NCBI GenBank assembly: GCA_028694405.1
Contig: JAQUTM010000045.1
Location: 1-13,986 of the forward strand
Length of the DNA stretch: 13,986 nt
Direction of reading: 5' to 3'
Source of the DNA: Oscillospiraceae bacterium
GTDB taxonomy: Bacteria > Bacillota > Clostridia > Oscillospirales > Ruminococcaceae
Shown here: one piece after another, positions 1 to 6,184 of the stretch
How positions within the stretch are numbered: position 1 is the first letter of the stretch
Layout of the letters: every line of letters starts with the position of its first letter
Notes under the pieces: model-generated
Told to the model about the DNA's origin: nothing
Databases searched by the model: none
What the model saw: only the letters and a program-made list of their open reading frames with translations
Translations under genes and position numbers: made by a program

Positions 1-450
1 ATTATGAACGCCAACTTTGCCCAAACCATGAGCAGTCTTTTATGGATTGTAATTTTAGTGGGACGTTTGTCTTGTGCCATGCTAAGCAAGCACATTAAAA
101 AATCTAAGTTGTTATTGTTCAGCGGGGCAGGATTTGCAGTTTGTTTTGTTTTCTTAATTTCTGCTCGTTCTTTGTTGCCTGCCGCACTTGGCATTATAGG
201 TGTAGGCTTTTTTATGGCAGGTCTATACCCCACTACTGTAGCAGATATGGGCGATACAATTAAACAGTATCCTCTTTCTATGAGCTTTTTGCTAACCTTT
301 GCAGGCTTAGGCGCTATTATTATGCCTTCTATTGTTGGCACAGTAGCCGATAAAATCGGTATTATTGGCGGCATGAGCTGTGTAGTTGTGGCTGCCCTGC
401 TTACTTTTGTTTCTATTTGCATAAACGCATATAAAAAACGTAAAGCGTAA
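1..450 (+). CDS. MFS transporter, C-terminal part (5' end outside window)
   Basis: This is the C-terminal part of a major facilitator superfamily secondary transporter acting in the cytoplasmic membrane. The reading frame is open to the left edge (the codon before the first visible ATG at 4 is sense), so that ATG need not be the start. About 149 residues are visible, with roughly five hydrophobic segments, a short basic loop after the first one (AMLSKHIKKSK), a glycine-rich segment (GIIGVGFFMAGLYPT) and a loop of the GTVADKIG type, which is typical of the second MFS half. The protein ends in a basic tail (YKKRKA). The helix content and the 'AGLYPT' element resemble sugar-type MFS proteins, but the substrate cannot be told from this fragment. 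A terminator at 471-517 separates it from the next MFS gene, so the two are probably separate transcripts. Confidence 0.8.
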   Translation: MMNANFAQTMSSLLWIVILVGRLSCAMLSKHIKKSKLLLFSGAGFAVCFVFLISARSLLPAALGIIGVGFFMAGLYPTTVADMGDTIKQYPLSMSFLLTFAGLGAIIMPSIVGTVADKIGIIGGMSCVVVAALLTFVSICINAYKKRKA

Positions 451-470
451 GCTTATATAAAAATTCAAAT

Positions 471-517
471 AAAAAGGTCCGTGTGCTGTTTTATCAGCTT
501 ACGGACCTTTTTATTTT
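471..517 (+). terminator. Intrinsic terminator after the first MFS gene
   Basis: Twelve-base perfect inverted repeat: the arm AAAAAGGTCCGT at 471-482 is complementary to 501-512, with an additional inner GCTG/CAGC pairing at 485-488 and 495-498, followed by a T-rich tail. It lies 20 bases after the stop codon of the upstream gene. Confidence 0.85.
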
Positions 518-611
518 TCAACTTGCTTTAAGGTATTTTTTCTCGGTGCATGATAAGTAGCGCAAAGGGTAAACTTTAATATACTTATCTCTTGCTGTAG
601 GAGGCTTTATC

Positions 612-1793
612 TTGGAACAATTTTTAAAAAACAACCGATGGAGCATTTTAGCCGCTGGTTGCATTATACAGGTTTTTACAGGCATACCGGCCTGTTGGGG
701 CATTTTTCAACTGGGCGTAGTGGAGGAATACGCCTTTGACCCCCAAAGCACCTCCATGGTTTTAAGTTATATTATTGTTGCTTTTGGAATTGGCACCATC
801 ATTGGCGGAAAGCTGCAAGATGTTGCAGGACCACGCATCACCTCATTTATTGGTGCCGCCTTATTGGGCGGTGCGTTTATTACCTCCTCTTTTTTGCCTC
901 AACAGCAGATTATTTGGTTTTATTTTGCCTTTAGCGCACCGGCAGGTTTGGGGTGTGGTTTGCTGTACCCCAGCGTAATGAGCTGTGTGCAAAAATGGTA
1001 CAGCGATAAAAAAGGCTTTGCTACCGGTATTATAGGAATAGCCGTAGGCGCAAGCGGTGCCGTCCTTACGTTGTTAGTAAAAGCAATAAGCGGTAACTTT
1101 GGTATGCGCAGTTGTATGTTATGGATAGGTATTATTATTTTGGGTTGTTGCAGTTTGGGAGCCGTTTTTTTTCAAAATCCAGCCAAACAACCTACTGCGT
1201 CTAAATGCAACACCTCTCAAAAAAACTATACCGTTTTGGAGATGCTAAAAACGCCGCAGTATTATTTGGTATTTGCAGCGGTGGCAATGGCTGCCCCTAC
1301 AGTGCTTTTGTTCAGCCCACGTATTATTGAGTTTTGTACTTCCCGCGGTCTAAGCGACACTGCGGCTTTGTGGGCAGTGCCTTTAGGCAGTGTTGCAAGC
1401 TCTGCAGGACGCCTTTGTATGCCTTGGGTAAGCGATAAAATTGGCCGTCGATACACAGACATGATTATTTTTGCCGCACTGGGGGGCTTTAGTGCGCTTT
1501 TTTGGTTCTCTAAGGTTTACTGGGTTTTGGCCGTATATTGCGGCTTAACCTTTTTTTACAGTGCACAGGCTGCTGTATTACCCACTATTTGTACCGACTT
1601 GTACGGCATACAAAACAGCGGCGTAAACTATGGCTTTTTAGCTTTGGGCATGAGTGTGGGCAGCTTGTTTTTTCCGTTAATAGCAAACTGCTTTTCTTCT
1701 ATGGAGCTGCGTCATATACTGGCCATAGGCGGCAGTATAGCGGGTTTTATTTGTATTTTCTTTGTAAAGCCTACCCAAGGCAAACGTTTGTAA
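612..1793 (+). CDS. OFA-type MFS transporter
   Basis: Complete 393-residue membrane transporter with about twelve hydrophobic segments. The N-terminal pattern (a lysine/arginine-containing start, then a first helix with IQVFTGIPACWGIFQ), the element GLGCGLLYPSV in the fourth helix region, and the following loop (QKWYSDKKGFATGI) match the oxalate/formate antiporter (OFA) branch of the major facilitator superfamily, which exchanges or imports small organic acids. The substrate itself is not readable from the sequence. The second-half loop WVSDKIGRR is the usual MFS cytoplasmic signature. The start is TTG at 612: an AGGAGG ribosome binding site at 599-604 lies 7 bases upstream and no ATG in frame is as well placed. 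The gene stands alone between two terminators. I could not identify a convincing -35/-10 pair upstream. Confidence 0.85.
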   Translation: MEQFLKNNRWSILAAGCIIQVFTGIPACWGIFQLGVVEEYAFDPQSTSMVLSYIIVAFGIGTIIGGKLQDVAGPRITSFIGAALLGGAFITSSFLPQQQIIWFYFAFSAPAGLGCGLLYPSVMSCVQKWYSDKKGFATGIIGIAVGASGAVLTLLVKAISGNFGMRSCMLWIGIIILGCCSLGAVFFQNPAKQPTASKCNTSQKNYTVLEMLKTPQYYLVFAAVAMAAPTVLLFSPRIIEFCTSRGLSDTAALWAVPLGSVASSAGRLCMPWVSDKIGRRYTDMIIFAALGGFSALFWFSKVYWVLAVYCGLTFFYSAQAAVLPTICTDLYGIQNSGVNYGFLALGMSVGSLFFPLIANCFSSMELRHILAIGGSIAGFICIFFVKPTQGKRL

Positions 1794-1827
1794 ACTTTAA
1801 ACACCAAAGCGTAAGATATATTTTAAC

Positions 1828-1870
1828 AAAAAAGGCCGCCATTCCAAACAGGAATAGCCGCCTTTTTTTT
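1828..1870. terminator. Bidirectional terminator between convergent genes
   Basis: Arms 1828-1845 and 1851-1868 are complementary except for two mismatches, with a 5-base loop. The arms begin with six As and end in an eight-T run, so the structure has a U tail on both strands. It sits between the convergent MFS gene (+) and the small gene ending at 1893 (-). Confidence 0.8.
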
Positions 1871-1892
1871 GTTAACAGTATTAAAAATAGGG

Positions 1893-2066
1893 TTAAATTA
1901 TGTTATATTCAAAGTTTTCATATCGCAGACGAGAACCTTCATCTGTCTCCATAGGCAATAAAAAACGTGCAACGGGAGTAATTGCACCATCTTCTATATC
2001 AATCCTAAGCAAATTTGCATAGTCTCCGTCAATGCTCTGCACAACAAATTCTTTTGTCTCAAACAT
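1893..2066 (-). CDS. Small 57-residue protein downstream of queT, possibly DUF3006-like
   Basis: A 57-codon frame starting at ATG 2066 and ending with TAA at 1893-1895. It has a ribosome binding site, GAGGGTG, at 2074-2080, 7 bases upstream. It starts 20 bases after the queT stop on the same strand with no terminator between, so it is very likely cotranscribed with queT, and the bidirectional terminator at 1828-1870 follows it. The protein is soluble and acidic: MFETKEFVVQSIDGDYANL at the start, a middle with ARFLLPMETDEGSRL, and an end of YENFEYNII. The pattern of a leading beta strand, a DGDYA turn and a later LLP...EG..L element is reminiscent of the short DUF3006 family of unknown function; that match is from memory and weak. 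No enzymatic motif is visible. It could be a small regulatory or accessory protein for queuosine precursor uptake, but this is only context. Confidence 0.7.
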   Translation of the reverse strand: MFETKEFVVQSIDGDYANLLRIDIEDGAITPVARFLLPMETDEGSRLRYENFEYNII

Positions 2067-2086
2067 ATATTGACACCCTCATTTTA

Positions 2087-2602
2087 TTATTTTTCATCTG
2101 TAAAACACGCCCGCAAAGCAGGCACTTTTTCAATCACCTTAGTTAAAGCTACGCCAATAACGCCACAGCTGATAATTTGCCCTAACCCTACCGTTGCCAT
2201 GTTAAACAGCAGCAAGGATAGGCTTGCCTGCTCCGGCATGAAAAAATAAGTTATCTCTGCACCCACAATTACTGCATTAATTAAAATAGGAGGAACCGCA
2301 GCCGCCAGTGGCAAGCCTTTTATGCGAAGGTTGCGCGCTTTGTAGGTGCATAGCGCCGCCAGTAAAGTGGCCAAAGTGCCAAACACCATATCGATAGGGC
2401 TGGAGCCAATCATATTTGTAAGAAAGCACCCCAGGGTTACGCCCAAAATTGCATCGGGCGTAAAAATTGGCAAAAGCGTTAATGCCTCACTAAAACGCAC
2501 TTGTATAGCGCCGTAGGCTAAGGGGGCAAAAACCAAACTGATTACTGTGTACACAACAGCTATCATAGCTGCGCGTACCATTTTTTTTGCTGTCATATTC
2601 AT
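2087..2602 (-). CDS. queT: QueT family queuosine-precursor transporter (ECF S component)
   Basis: A 171-residue, very hydrophobic protein with about five to six membrane segments, the size of an S component of energy-coupling factor importers. The N-terminal part, with VFAPLAYGAIQVRFSEAL in the second membrane region and then LLPIFTPDAILGVTLGCFL, is characteristic of the QueT/COG4708 family. These proteins capture a queuosine precursor (preQ1 or a related 7-deazaguanine) at the cell surface and work with shared ECF ATPase and T subunits, which must be encoded elsewhere. ATG at 2602 is preferred because AAAGGAG at 2611-2617 lies 8 bases upstream; an ATG two codons later is too close. Expression is probably controlled by the structured leader upstream. 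The gene is followed at 20 bases by a 57-codon gene in the same transcript. Confidence 0.9.
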   Translation of the reverse strand: MNMTAKKMVRAAMIAVVYTVISLVFAPLAYGAIQVRFSEALTLLPIFTPDAILGVTLGCFLTNMIGSSPIDMVFGTLATLLAALCTYKARNLRIKGLPLAAAVPPILINAVIVGAEITYFFMPEQASLSLLLFNMATVGLGQIISCGVIGVALTKVIEKVPALRACFTDEK

Positions 2603-2772
2603 TTTTAAAACTCCTTTGCACAGCAGTACAGGCCATGCAGTGACAAAATTTTACTTTACAAGTGCCACAACGCTTGTAAAGCAGCAGGAAAATACTCCCG
2701 TGCCGAAAAATAAGACAAGCCGGCGTACACGCAATTTATCGTGTGCCTAGCTTTGTCGCAAAGTCGGCTTGT
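2603..2772 (-). promoter_or_regulatory. Structured queT leader, candidate preQ1-type riboswitch
   Basis: About 165 bases separate the predicted transcription start from queT, and the segment is rich in pairing. An 8-base perfect outer stem joins 2765-2772 to 2715-2722. Inside it are two hairpins: CTTTG/CAAAG at 2751-2755 and 2759-2763, and ACACG/CGTGT around 2726-2744. Together they give a possible three-way junction. Further downstream, 2654-2662 pairs perfectly over 9 bases with 2673-2681. On the minus strand the word CTTTGC (2758-2763) is also fully complementary to GCAAAG (2614-2619), which overlaps the queT ribosome binding site, so an alternative fold could hide it. Known queT genes are often under preQ1 riboswitches, including class II and class III. 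I cannot match this leader to a specific class by eye, and the predicted start (about 2768) would trim the outer stem by a few bases. Confidence 0.45.
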
Positions 2773-2774
2773 TT

Positions 2775-2804
2775 AGTATACCATAAAGTTATAATATTTG
2801 CCAA
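2775..2804 (-). promoter_or_regulatory. Promoter of the queT transcript
   Basis: On the minus strand TTGGCA (2799-2804) and TATACT (2775-2780) are separated by 18 bases, close to the sigma-A consensus. It is the only good pair upstream of queT. Confidence 0.6.
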
Positions 2805-2850
2805 ATGGGATTTTAAGGTGCATATCGTTTTATTGCAGGCTGTTTTATGC

Positions 2851-2885
2851 AAAAAAATCCCCGCAGATAAATACCTGCGGGGATT
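2851..2885 (-). terminator. Terminator of the msmX-like gene
   Basis: Perfect 11-bp stem with arms 2856-2866 and 2875-2885 and an 8-base loop, GC-rich in the middle, followed on the minus strand by seven Ts (2851-2857). It begins 13 bases after the stop codon. Confidence 0.9.
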
Positions 2886-2898
2886 AACGGGCTTTTAA

Positions 2899-4011
2899 TT
2901 AGTTTAAAATAGCAAGCTCTGTTTCAGCATCAAACAAGTGCAATTTGTTTGTATCCAAAGCAACGCGAATGTCGCTGCCATTTTTGGATTTTGTGGTAGG
3001 AGCAACACGAGCAGTCATCTTGTTGCCTTTGTACTCTAAGTACAGGTAAACCTCAGCGCCCATCAACTCGCTAACCTCAACGTGTGCTTCGATAACAGAA
3101 TCAGAATGAGCAGCCAAGTATTCAGCGTCATCTTTGATGTCCTCGGGACGGATACCCATTTTAATGGTTTTGCCTACATAACCGGAAATATCCTGTGTAG
3201 CTGTTTTGCTTGCAGGAACAGCAATTTTCTCGCCGCCCAAGTCTACAAAGTAGTTCTCGCCCTCTTTAACAAGAGTACCGTCTAAGAAGTTCATTTGGGG
3301 GCTGCCGATAAAGCCGGCAACAAACATGTTAACTGGGAAATCGTATAGGTATTGAGGTGTGTTAACCTGCTGTACCAAACCGTCTTTCATAACAACAATG
3401 CGGTCACCCATTGTCATAGCCTCTGTTTGGTCATGTGTAACGTAAACAAAGGTTGTGCCCAATTTTTGGTGCAATTTGATAATCTCAGTTCTCATTGCGG
3501 TACGCAATTTGGCGTCCAAGTTAGACAGAGGCTCATCCAAAAGGAATACAGCCGGGTTACGAACCATAGCACGGCCCAAAGCAACACGCTGACGTTGACC
3601 ACCGGACAAAGCCTTAGGTTTACGGTCCAGCAAATGCTCAATGTCCAAAACACGGGCAGCTTCGCGTACGCGTTTGTCAATCTCATCTTTAGGAGTTTTA
3701 CGCAGCTCCAAACCAAATGCCATGTTTTTGTAAACAGTCATATGGGGGTACAAAGCGTAGTTTTGGAATACCATTGCAATATCGCGGTCTTTGGGAGGTA
3801 CGTCGTTAACCAAACGGTCACCGATGTAAAGCTCGCCTTTGGAGATTTCCTCCAAGCCGGCAATCATACGCAAAGTTGTGGATTTACCGCAGCCGGAAGG
3901 ACCAACCAAGATGATAAACTCTTTGTCTTCAATCTCCAGGTTAAAGTCAGAAACGGCTGTTACATCGCTGGGATAAATCTTGTAAATATGTTGTAAAGAA
4001 ATACTTGCCAT
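2899..4011 (-). CDS. msmX: Sugar ABC transporter ATPase, MsmX/UgpC type
   Basis: A 370-residue ATP-binding subunit of carbohydrate ABC importers (CUT1 type), located at the cytoplasmic face of the membrane. Visible motifs, numbered from the chosen start: Walker A GPSGCGKST at 37-45, Q-loop Q83, signature LSGGQRQRVALGRA from 135, Walker B FLLDEP at 156-161 with catalytic E160, D-loop SNLD at 163-166 and an H-switch in VYVTHD. The C-terminal third has the regulatory/TOBE region (GSPQMNFLDG, MGIRPEDI). Length and sequence fit the shared ATPases MsmX/MsmK/UgpC, which energise several sugar importers. The start is ATG 4011, with GGAGG at 4021-4025 nine bases upstream; the frame stays open for 85 more codons but these do not resemble the family. 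No permease or binding protein is adjacent, which fits a shared ATPase. A divergent AraC-family regulator lies upstream. Confidence 0.9.
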   Translation of the reverse strand: MASISLQHIYKIYPSDVTAVSDFNLEIEDKEFIILVGPSGCGKSTTLRMIAGLEEISKGELYIGDRLVNDVPPKDRDIAMVFQNYALYPHMTVYKNMAFGLELRKTPKDEIDKRVREAARVLDIEHLLDRKPKALSGGQRQRVALGRAMVRNPAVFLLDEPLSNLDAKLRTAMRTEIIKLHQKLGTTFVYVTHDQTEAMTMGDRIVVMKDGLVQQVNTPQYLYDFPVNMFVAGFIGSPQMNFLDGTLVKEGENYFVDLGGEKIAVPASKTATQDISGYVGKTIKMGIRPEDIKDDAEYLAAHSDSVIEAHVEVSELMGAEVYLYLEYKGNKMTARVAPTTKSKNGSDIRVALDTNKLHLFDAETELAILN

Positions 4012-4037
4012 AATAAAAGGCCTCCATATTTGTAAAT

Positions 4038-4141
4038 TATTGATGTAGTTCCCCACATCTTTTTTCTTTAATATAATAATAACAGTAGTATTTGTGAAAA
4101 TATATGGTAAAATATTGATGTGAGGTGGTGAATATTGATGT
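4038..4141 (+). repeat. Three direct copies of TATTGATGT in the divergent promoter region
   Basis: The 9-base word TATTGATGT occurs at 4038-4046, 4113-4121 and 4133-4141, all in the same orientation. The last two are 20 bases apart, about two helical turns, and flank the ribosome binding site of the AraC-family gene; the last covers its start codon. A further ACATC at 4055-4059 forms an inverted match to the first copy. Spaced direct repeats beside a regulator gene are typical of AraC-family operators, so these may mediate autoregulation or control of the msmX-like gene. The function is inferred. Confidence 0.4.
4070..4098 (-). promoter_or_regulatory. Putative promoter of the msmX-like gene
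   Basis: On the minus strand TTCACA (4093-4098) and TATATT (4070-4075) are 17 bases apart in the AT-rich gap between the two divergent genes. The match is fair rather than perfect. Confidence 0.4.
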
Positions 4142-4938
4142 TTAACCATACAAAGTATTGCTTTCCTGTGCAATATCACGAATACGAGGCTTCTGACCCT
4201 GTAAACATTACAAAAAAGGGTCTGCATTTGCTGCTTTTGGCCAACGGACGCTGCGCCGTACAGCAAGAAAATTGCCCCTCTGCTTTAGCCCAAGGCGGAC
4301 AAATTATTATAACTGCTCTGCCTACTCAATTTATCCCTATGGGTATCTGTCGCTTAATTGGGGTTTCGCTGGTGGGGATTGTGGCTACAGATTTTGCACT
4401 GGAGCAAAACGCCACACGCCTTTTGGAAAGCGGTGCCTGTCCCGCCGCACCCGATGCACTGGTACGTCTTGTTACCTTACAAAAAGAAAGAACTGCCGCA
4501 GAAACGGCAGCCCTCAGCTTTTCTTTGTTGTGCTTAATTGCCGATGCCAATACGCAAAAGCAAGAGTATCCCCGCCTTGCCGCCGACGCTATGGCAGCTA
4601 TTCGTCAAAATTACGCTGACCTTTACGGCGTTGATGAGCTTGCCCAAACCTTGGGAATAAGCAAAAGCCATTTGGTACGCAGCTTTAAGGCTGCTACAGG
4701 TATTACCCCGGGACAGTATTTAACGCAAATACGCCTAGACGCCGCAAAACAGCTTTTGCTTCATCGAGAATATCCTTTAGAAATCGTGGCTTCGCTGTGC
4801 GGTTTTAGCGGTGCCAACTATTTGTGCAAAGTTTTTAAAAAAGAAATCGGCATTACCCCTGCTCAGTACCGCGCCACCCATTTGCCTCAACAGGCAGCCC
4901 TAGAACGTACCGCTTTGGAAGATATGCTGTATTTTTAA
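4138..4938 (+). CDS. AraC-family transcriptional regulator
   Basis: A 266-residue DNA-binding regulator. The N-terminal part (about residues 1-150) resembles a divergent cupin-like ligand domain: a short strand-rich segment with LLLLANGRCAVQQ followed by GGQIIITAL. The C-terminal 100 residues are a classic AraC/XylS double helix-turn-helix, with VDELAQTLGISKSHLVRSF as the first helix-turn-helix and IVASLCGFSGANYLCKVFKK plus GITPAQYR as the second. ATG 4138 has the ribosome binding site GAGGTGG at 4122-4128, nine bases away; TTG at 4135 in the same frame is a possible alternative. It is divergent to the sugar ATPase gene, and repeated words in the shared intergenic region suggest it may control that gene or itself. 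A carbohydrate-responsive role is inferred from context only. Confidence 0.9.
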   Translation: MFNHTKYCFPVQYHEYEASDPVNITKKGLHLLLLANGRCAVQQENCPSALAQGGQIIITALPTQFIPMGICRLIGVSLVGIVATDFALEQNATRLLESGACPAAPDALVRLVTLQKERTAAETAALSFSLLCLIADANTQKQEYPRLAADAMAAIRQNYADLYGVDELAQTLGISKSHLVRSFKAATGITPGQYLTQIRLDAAKQLLLHREYPLEIVASLCGFSGANYLCKVFKKEIGITPAQYRATHLPQQAALERTALEDMLYF

Positions 4939-4987
4939 TACCTTTAAACCTAAATTGTGTAAAATTTACAGCCCACGGCAAACACAT

Positions 4988-5006
4988 ACTCTGCTTTTAG
5001 CAGAGT
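4988..5006. other. Hairpin after the AraC-family gene, in a gene-free gap
   Basis: ACTCTGC at 4988-4994 pairs perfectly with 5000-5006 around a 5-base loop. There is no T tract on either side, so an intrinsic terminator is doubtful. A short palindrome, TGTAAAATTTACA, lies at 4958-4970. Nothing else is recognisable in the 182-base gap 4939-5120. Confidence 0.3.
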
Positions 5007-5120
5007 TACTGCAAAGTACAAAAATCAGCGTGTCTATGAACTGCCAAAAAGGTGACAGGTATAAAATTTAAAATAATAAGCAAAAATCAGTTGTGTCTAA
5101 TTTAATTAAATTACAAAAAG

Positions 5121-6026
5121 TTATTCTTCTTTGTCTGTTAAATCTTCCTTGGCAGTTTCCTCTTCTTCAAAAGGCGGCTCTGTCTCCTCTGCAAGAGCTT
5201 GCTGCGCCGTAGATGCGGAAACAGTTTTTTCGTTGGCTTCTTTGCGGCCTACCGCATACTGCATTTTGCCTAAAATAAACTGAGCCAGACCCAACCCCAC
5301 CAATGTGATAAAGGGTATAATAAAAATTTGTAAAACATAGATAATTCCGTTCATTAAATAGCTGCGTGCCCATAAGCTTTCTATTTGCAGCGCGTTAGAT
5401 ATACTGTACGTTACAGAAAACCCCAGCATACTTATTATTTGTGCCACAAACAATGATAAAGCATAATAAGCTAAAATATTAATAAACGGCTTACATGCCT
5501 TTTTAACAGAGCTGCCTAAAACAGACATAATACCCTTTTTAGGGCTATATAAAAACACATAAGGTGCTAAAAACAAAAATATGCCGCAAAAAAACTGTGC
5601 CGCCAAACAGAGTAAAAAACCTAATGCATCTGCTAAACCGGCTTCGGCACCTGCCGCGTTTACCGTATATTGAAAATTACTGCCTAAAATTTGTACCAAT
5701 GTAGGCACCATAACCGAAAAAACAGCTAAATTAAATGCGCGTAAAAAGTAACTCGGCTTACTGAAAAAGTGGAAAAGTGTAACCGCGCTGTGTGTTTCTT
5801 CGCCGCTTTTTAAATCTATTAAAGATTGATACAATCCAAATTTAAGCGGTGCTAAAAAAGTAACTACAGCCAAAGCACTTGTTATGGGAAACAACGTGCC
5901 AAACACCGCTTCGGTTAAAATGGAAATGACGGTTACAATTCCCAGCTGCAACGCAAATAAAAGCCACAGCTTTTTATAGTTCTTTTTGTAAAAATCCTTG
6001 GCAAAAAACAACGAAGCTAAAAACAA
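5121..6026 (-). CDS. Uncharacterised polytopic membrane protein with acidic C-terminal tail
   Basis: A 301-residue protein I do not recognise. It has a basic N-terminal stretch (AKDFYKKNYKKL), then about six hydrophobic segments between roughly residues 20 and 255. Loops include FGLYQSLIDLKSGEE and SPKKGIMSVLGSSVKKACKP, so an internal repeat of the DUF975/YesL-like small membrane protein kind is conceivable but unproven. The last 40 residues are hydrophilic and strongly acidic (ending EEEETAKEDLTDKEE), presumably a disordered cytoplasmic tail. The start is TTG at 6026, supported by AGGTGGG at 6033-6039 six bases upstream; no ATG competes. It is monocistronic by spacing: convergent with the AraC gene and separated by a terminator from the gene upstream. 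No function can be assigned. Confidence 0.75.
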   Translation of the reverse strand: MFLASLFFAKDFYKKNYKKLWLLFALQLGIVTVISILTEAVFGTLFPITSALAVVTFLAPLKFGLYQSLIDLKSGEETHSAVTLFHFFSKPSYFLRAFNLAVFSVMVPTLVQILGSNFQYTVNAAGAEAGLADALGFLLCLAAQFFCGIFLFLAPYVFLYSPKKGIMSVLGSSVKKACKPFINILAYYALSLFVAQIISMLGFSVTYSISNALQIESLWARSYLMNGIIYVLQIFIIPFITLVGLGLAQFILGKMQYAVGRKEANEKTVSASTAQQALAEETEPPFEEEETAKEDLTDKEE

Positions 6027-6120
6027 ATAAAACCCACCTAACTAAAAATGATATTGACCATAGCTTTTGTATAAGAGGACAAAAGCCTGCATAATAAAAA
6101 TATAATAGCATATAATTGTG

Positions 6121-6170
6121 AACGAAAAAAGACTGCTGCCCATGAATAGCATTGGCAACAGTCTTTCGTT
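6121..6170 (-). terminator. Terminator after the nucleotidyltransferase gene
   Basis: On the minus strand the arm at 6154-6163 pairs with 6131-6140 over 10 bases (one G-U wobble), followed by six Ts at 6125-6130. The flanking AACG/CGTT bases extend the stem. It ends the galE-nucleotidyltransferase transcript. Confidence 0.8.
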
Positions 6171-6184
6171 TTATAGTAGCTCTA

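Noticed and set aside
1538..1954. 138-codon plus-strand frame overlapping the OFA-like transporter end
   Set aside because: It runs out of frame through the transporter 3' end and the terminator and has no domain pattern.
2636..2650. GTCACTG-like word in the queT leader suggesting a cobalamin riboswitch
   Set aside because: The rest of the cobalamin consensus (B12 box and core helices) is missing, and queT is not a typical cobalamin target.
3352..3996. 214-codon open frame on the plus strand inside the msmX-like gene
   Set aside because: It is antisense to a well-conserved ATPase, and its composition (many Asn, Gln, Cys, Val) is that of a reverse-strand shadow.
4012..4266. 85-codon N-terminal extension of the msmX-like frame
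   Set aside because: The extension crosses the divergent promoter region and the AraC start, has no family resemblance, and the start at 4011 has a good GGAGG site.
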